NCBI GenBank assembly: GCA_029942205.1
Contig: JAOZTL010000163.1
Span: 1 to 6,990 of the forward strand
DNA from: Bacteroidales bacterium
GTDB taxonomy: Bacteria; Bacteroidota; Bacteroidia; Bacteroidales; JAOZTL01
Reading direction: 5' to 3'
Length of the DNA stretch: 6,990 nt
The position numbers were made by a program, and so were the translations under genes. The notes beneath the pieces are model-generated. The model was not told the origin of the DNA. It was given only the letters and a program-made list of their open reading frames with translations, and ran no database searches. Shown piece by piece: positions 6,078-6,990 of the stretch (within the stretch, counting starts at the first letter, position 1; the number at the start of each line of letters is the position of its first letter).

Positions 6078-6085
6078 CAAAGATA
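6078..6085 (-). promoter_or_regulatory. Bacteroidota -7 promoter box for the thioredoxin-like gene
   Basis: The minus strand reads TATCTTTG, an exact TAnnTTTG match identical to the box at 3456-3449. It lies about 80 nt upstream of the ATG (5999). No clear TTG is present at the -33 distance. For the opposite gene at 6185 only weaker candidates exist, such as TAATTTTT at 6142-6149. Confidence 0.45.
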
Positions 6086-6184
6086 AAAATCAAATTTGTT
6101 TTATGAATAAAAAGTTGTATCTTGTTTTCAGCAATTGAAAATAATTTTTATAGTAAAAAAAATAGCTAAAATAACACGTAAAAC

Positions 6185-6940
6185 ATGAAAAAAATCAAAT
6201 TAGCAGCAATTTTATTTATTAGTTTCCTTTTGACAGGAAGCTTAAATATTTATTCGCAAGATGAAACGACAGAAAATACGTCCTTATCACTAGGAGGTGA
6301 TTTAGTTAATCGTTATGTTTGGCGTGGCATGAATGTTGGTGGATCTTCTGTTCATGTGCAAACGAATTTGGCATGGGAAGTTAAACAAACAGGTCTGAGC
6401 GTTGGTGCATGGGGCTCGTATGGCTTGAGTAACAATTATAACGAGATCGATTTATTTCTTTCGTATGTTCATTCTAGTGGTCTTTCGCTAACAATAAATG
6501 ACTATTTTGTACAAGCAGAAGGCTTGGCGAGTATGCAATATTTGGAGTGGGACGATCAATTAACAGCCCATACATTGGAGGCGGTTATTGGTTTTGAAGG
6601 CACAGAGACAGTTCCTTTTCATGCCCATTTTGCCATGAATTTATATGGGGCTGATGCACGAAATATCGATGGTGATATTGTGTATTCTAAGTATTTGGAA
6701 CTTGGATATGTTCACAATTTTGGAACAGTTTCGTTTGATAGTTTTATTGGTATATCGCTTGACAAGCCAGACTTTGGAGTTGGTTATTATACTCAAGAAA
6801 AAATCGGAATTATCAATTTAGGCTTTACTTTGTCGAAAGAAATCAAAGTTTCGAGTGATTTTTCGTTACCTATTTATACTTCATTTGTTGTGAACCCCGA
6901 AACAGAAAATGTATTCTTGGTTTTAGGTATTTCATTTTAG
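6185..6940 (+). CDS. Outer-membrane beta-barrel protein, TorF-type putative porin-like
   Basis: The 251-residue product has a signal peptide (KK at 2-3, hydrophobic core about 6-19, likely cleavage after IYS at 24) and ends in LVLGISF. The C-terminal Phe and alternating amphipathic strands indicate an outer-membrane beta-barrel. The first strand pair, GGDLVNRYVWRGMNVGGSSV (37-56), resembles the 'SDYVFRGxSQ' opening of the TorF-type putative porins, and the GxxGxWGSYGLSNNYNEIDL-like segment that follows fits the same family. The substrate is unknown, and assignment to that family is from pattern memory, so it is less certain than the barrel call. The ATG at 6185 gives a well-formed signal sequence and follows an A-rich leader. 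A 185-bp spacer separates it from the divergent thioredoxin-like gene. Confidence 0.82.
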   Translation: MKKIKLAAILFISFLLTGSLNIYSQDETTENTSLSLGGDLVNRYVWRGMNVGGSSVHVQTNLAWEVKQTGLSVGAWGSYGLSNNYNEIDLFLSYVHSSGLSLTINDYFVQAEGLASMQYLEWDDQLTAHTLEAVIGFEGTETVPFHAHFAMNLYGADARNIDGDIVYSKYLELGYVHNFGTVSFDSFIGISLDKPDFGVGYYTQEKIGIINLGFTLSKEIKVSSDFSLPIYTSFVVNPETENVFLVLGISF

Positions 6941-6943
6941 TAC

Positions 6944-6990
6944 ATGACAAAAAACAAAAAAATGTGCAAAAATAACAGTAAAAAGACTTG
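6944..6990 (+). CDS. Possible start of a further gene (cut by window end)
   Basis: An ATG 3 nt after the preceding stop opens a frame that stays open to the window end, giving MTKNKKMCKNNSKKT. A second in-frame ATG is at 6962. The stretch is Lys/Asn-rich, as any A-rich spacer would be when translated, so this may be non-coding. Only 15 codons are visible and no family can be named. Confidence 0.2.
   Translation, partial: MTKNKKMCKNNSKKT

Overview
The window looks like a piece of a Bacteroidota chromosome, most likely from the Flavobacteriia (inference). It is AT-rich, genes lack Shine-Dalgarno sites, and three intergenic regions contain the Bacteroidota -7 promoter box TAnnTTTG. Further support comes from a Bacteroidota-type IlvC, a lipoprotein with an acidic Cys+1 to +5 stretch, and two outer-membrane proteins ending in Phe. 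I see no RNA genes, IS elements, CRISPR arrays or phage genes.

Positions 1-2332 hold the end of a branched-chain amino-acid operon on the + strand: the 3' part of ilvB (acetolactate synthase large subunit), ilvN (small regulatory subunit, 1 nt further on) and ilvC (ketol-acid reductoisomerase), closed by a strong intrinsic terminator. IlvBN condenses pyruvate or 2-oxobutyrate into acetohydroxy acids, and IlvC isomerises and reduces them on the route to valine, leucine and isoleucine.

Positions 2346-4672 carry two minus-strand genes. One encodes a secreted protein with two Sm-like beta repeats before a probable outer-membrane beta-barrel. The other is the highlight: a 343-residue ParM/archaeal-actin-like ATPase in which the phosphate-1 motif (GLDIGNSNT), normally at the N-terminus, lies at the C-terminus after the adenosine motif. 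It reads as a natural circular permutation of the actin fold. Its phosphate-2 loop has Ser where Asp is usual, and no ParR-like partner is visible.

Positions 4673-5237 are a very AT-rich intergenic stretch between divergent genes. It holds a good promoter box for the next gene and no convincing coding region. Positions 5238-5999 hold a small probably surface-exposed lipoprotein (+) and a thioredoxin-fold protein with a CNVC site (-); their 3' ends overlap by 18 bp. Positions 6185-6940 encode an outer-membrane beta-barrel protein resembling the TorF-type putative porins, perhaps followed by the start of another gene at the window edge.
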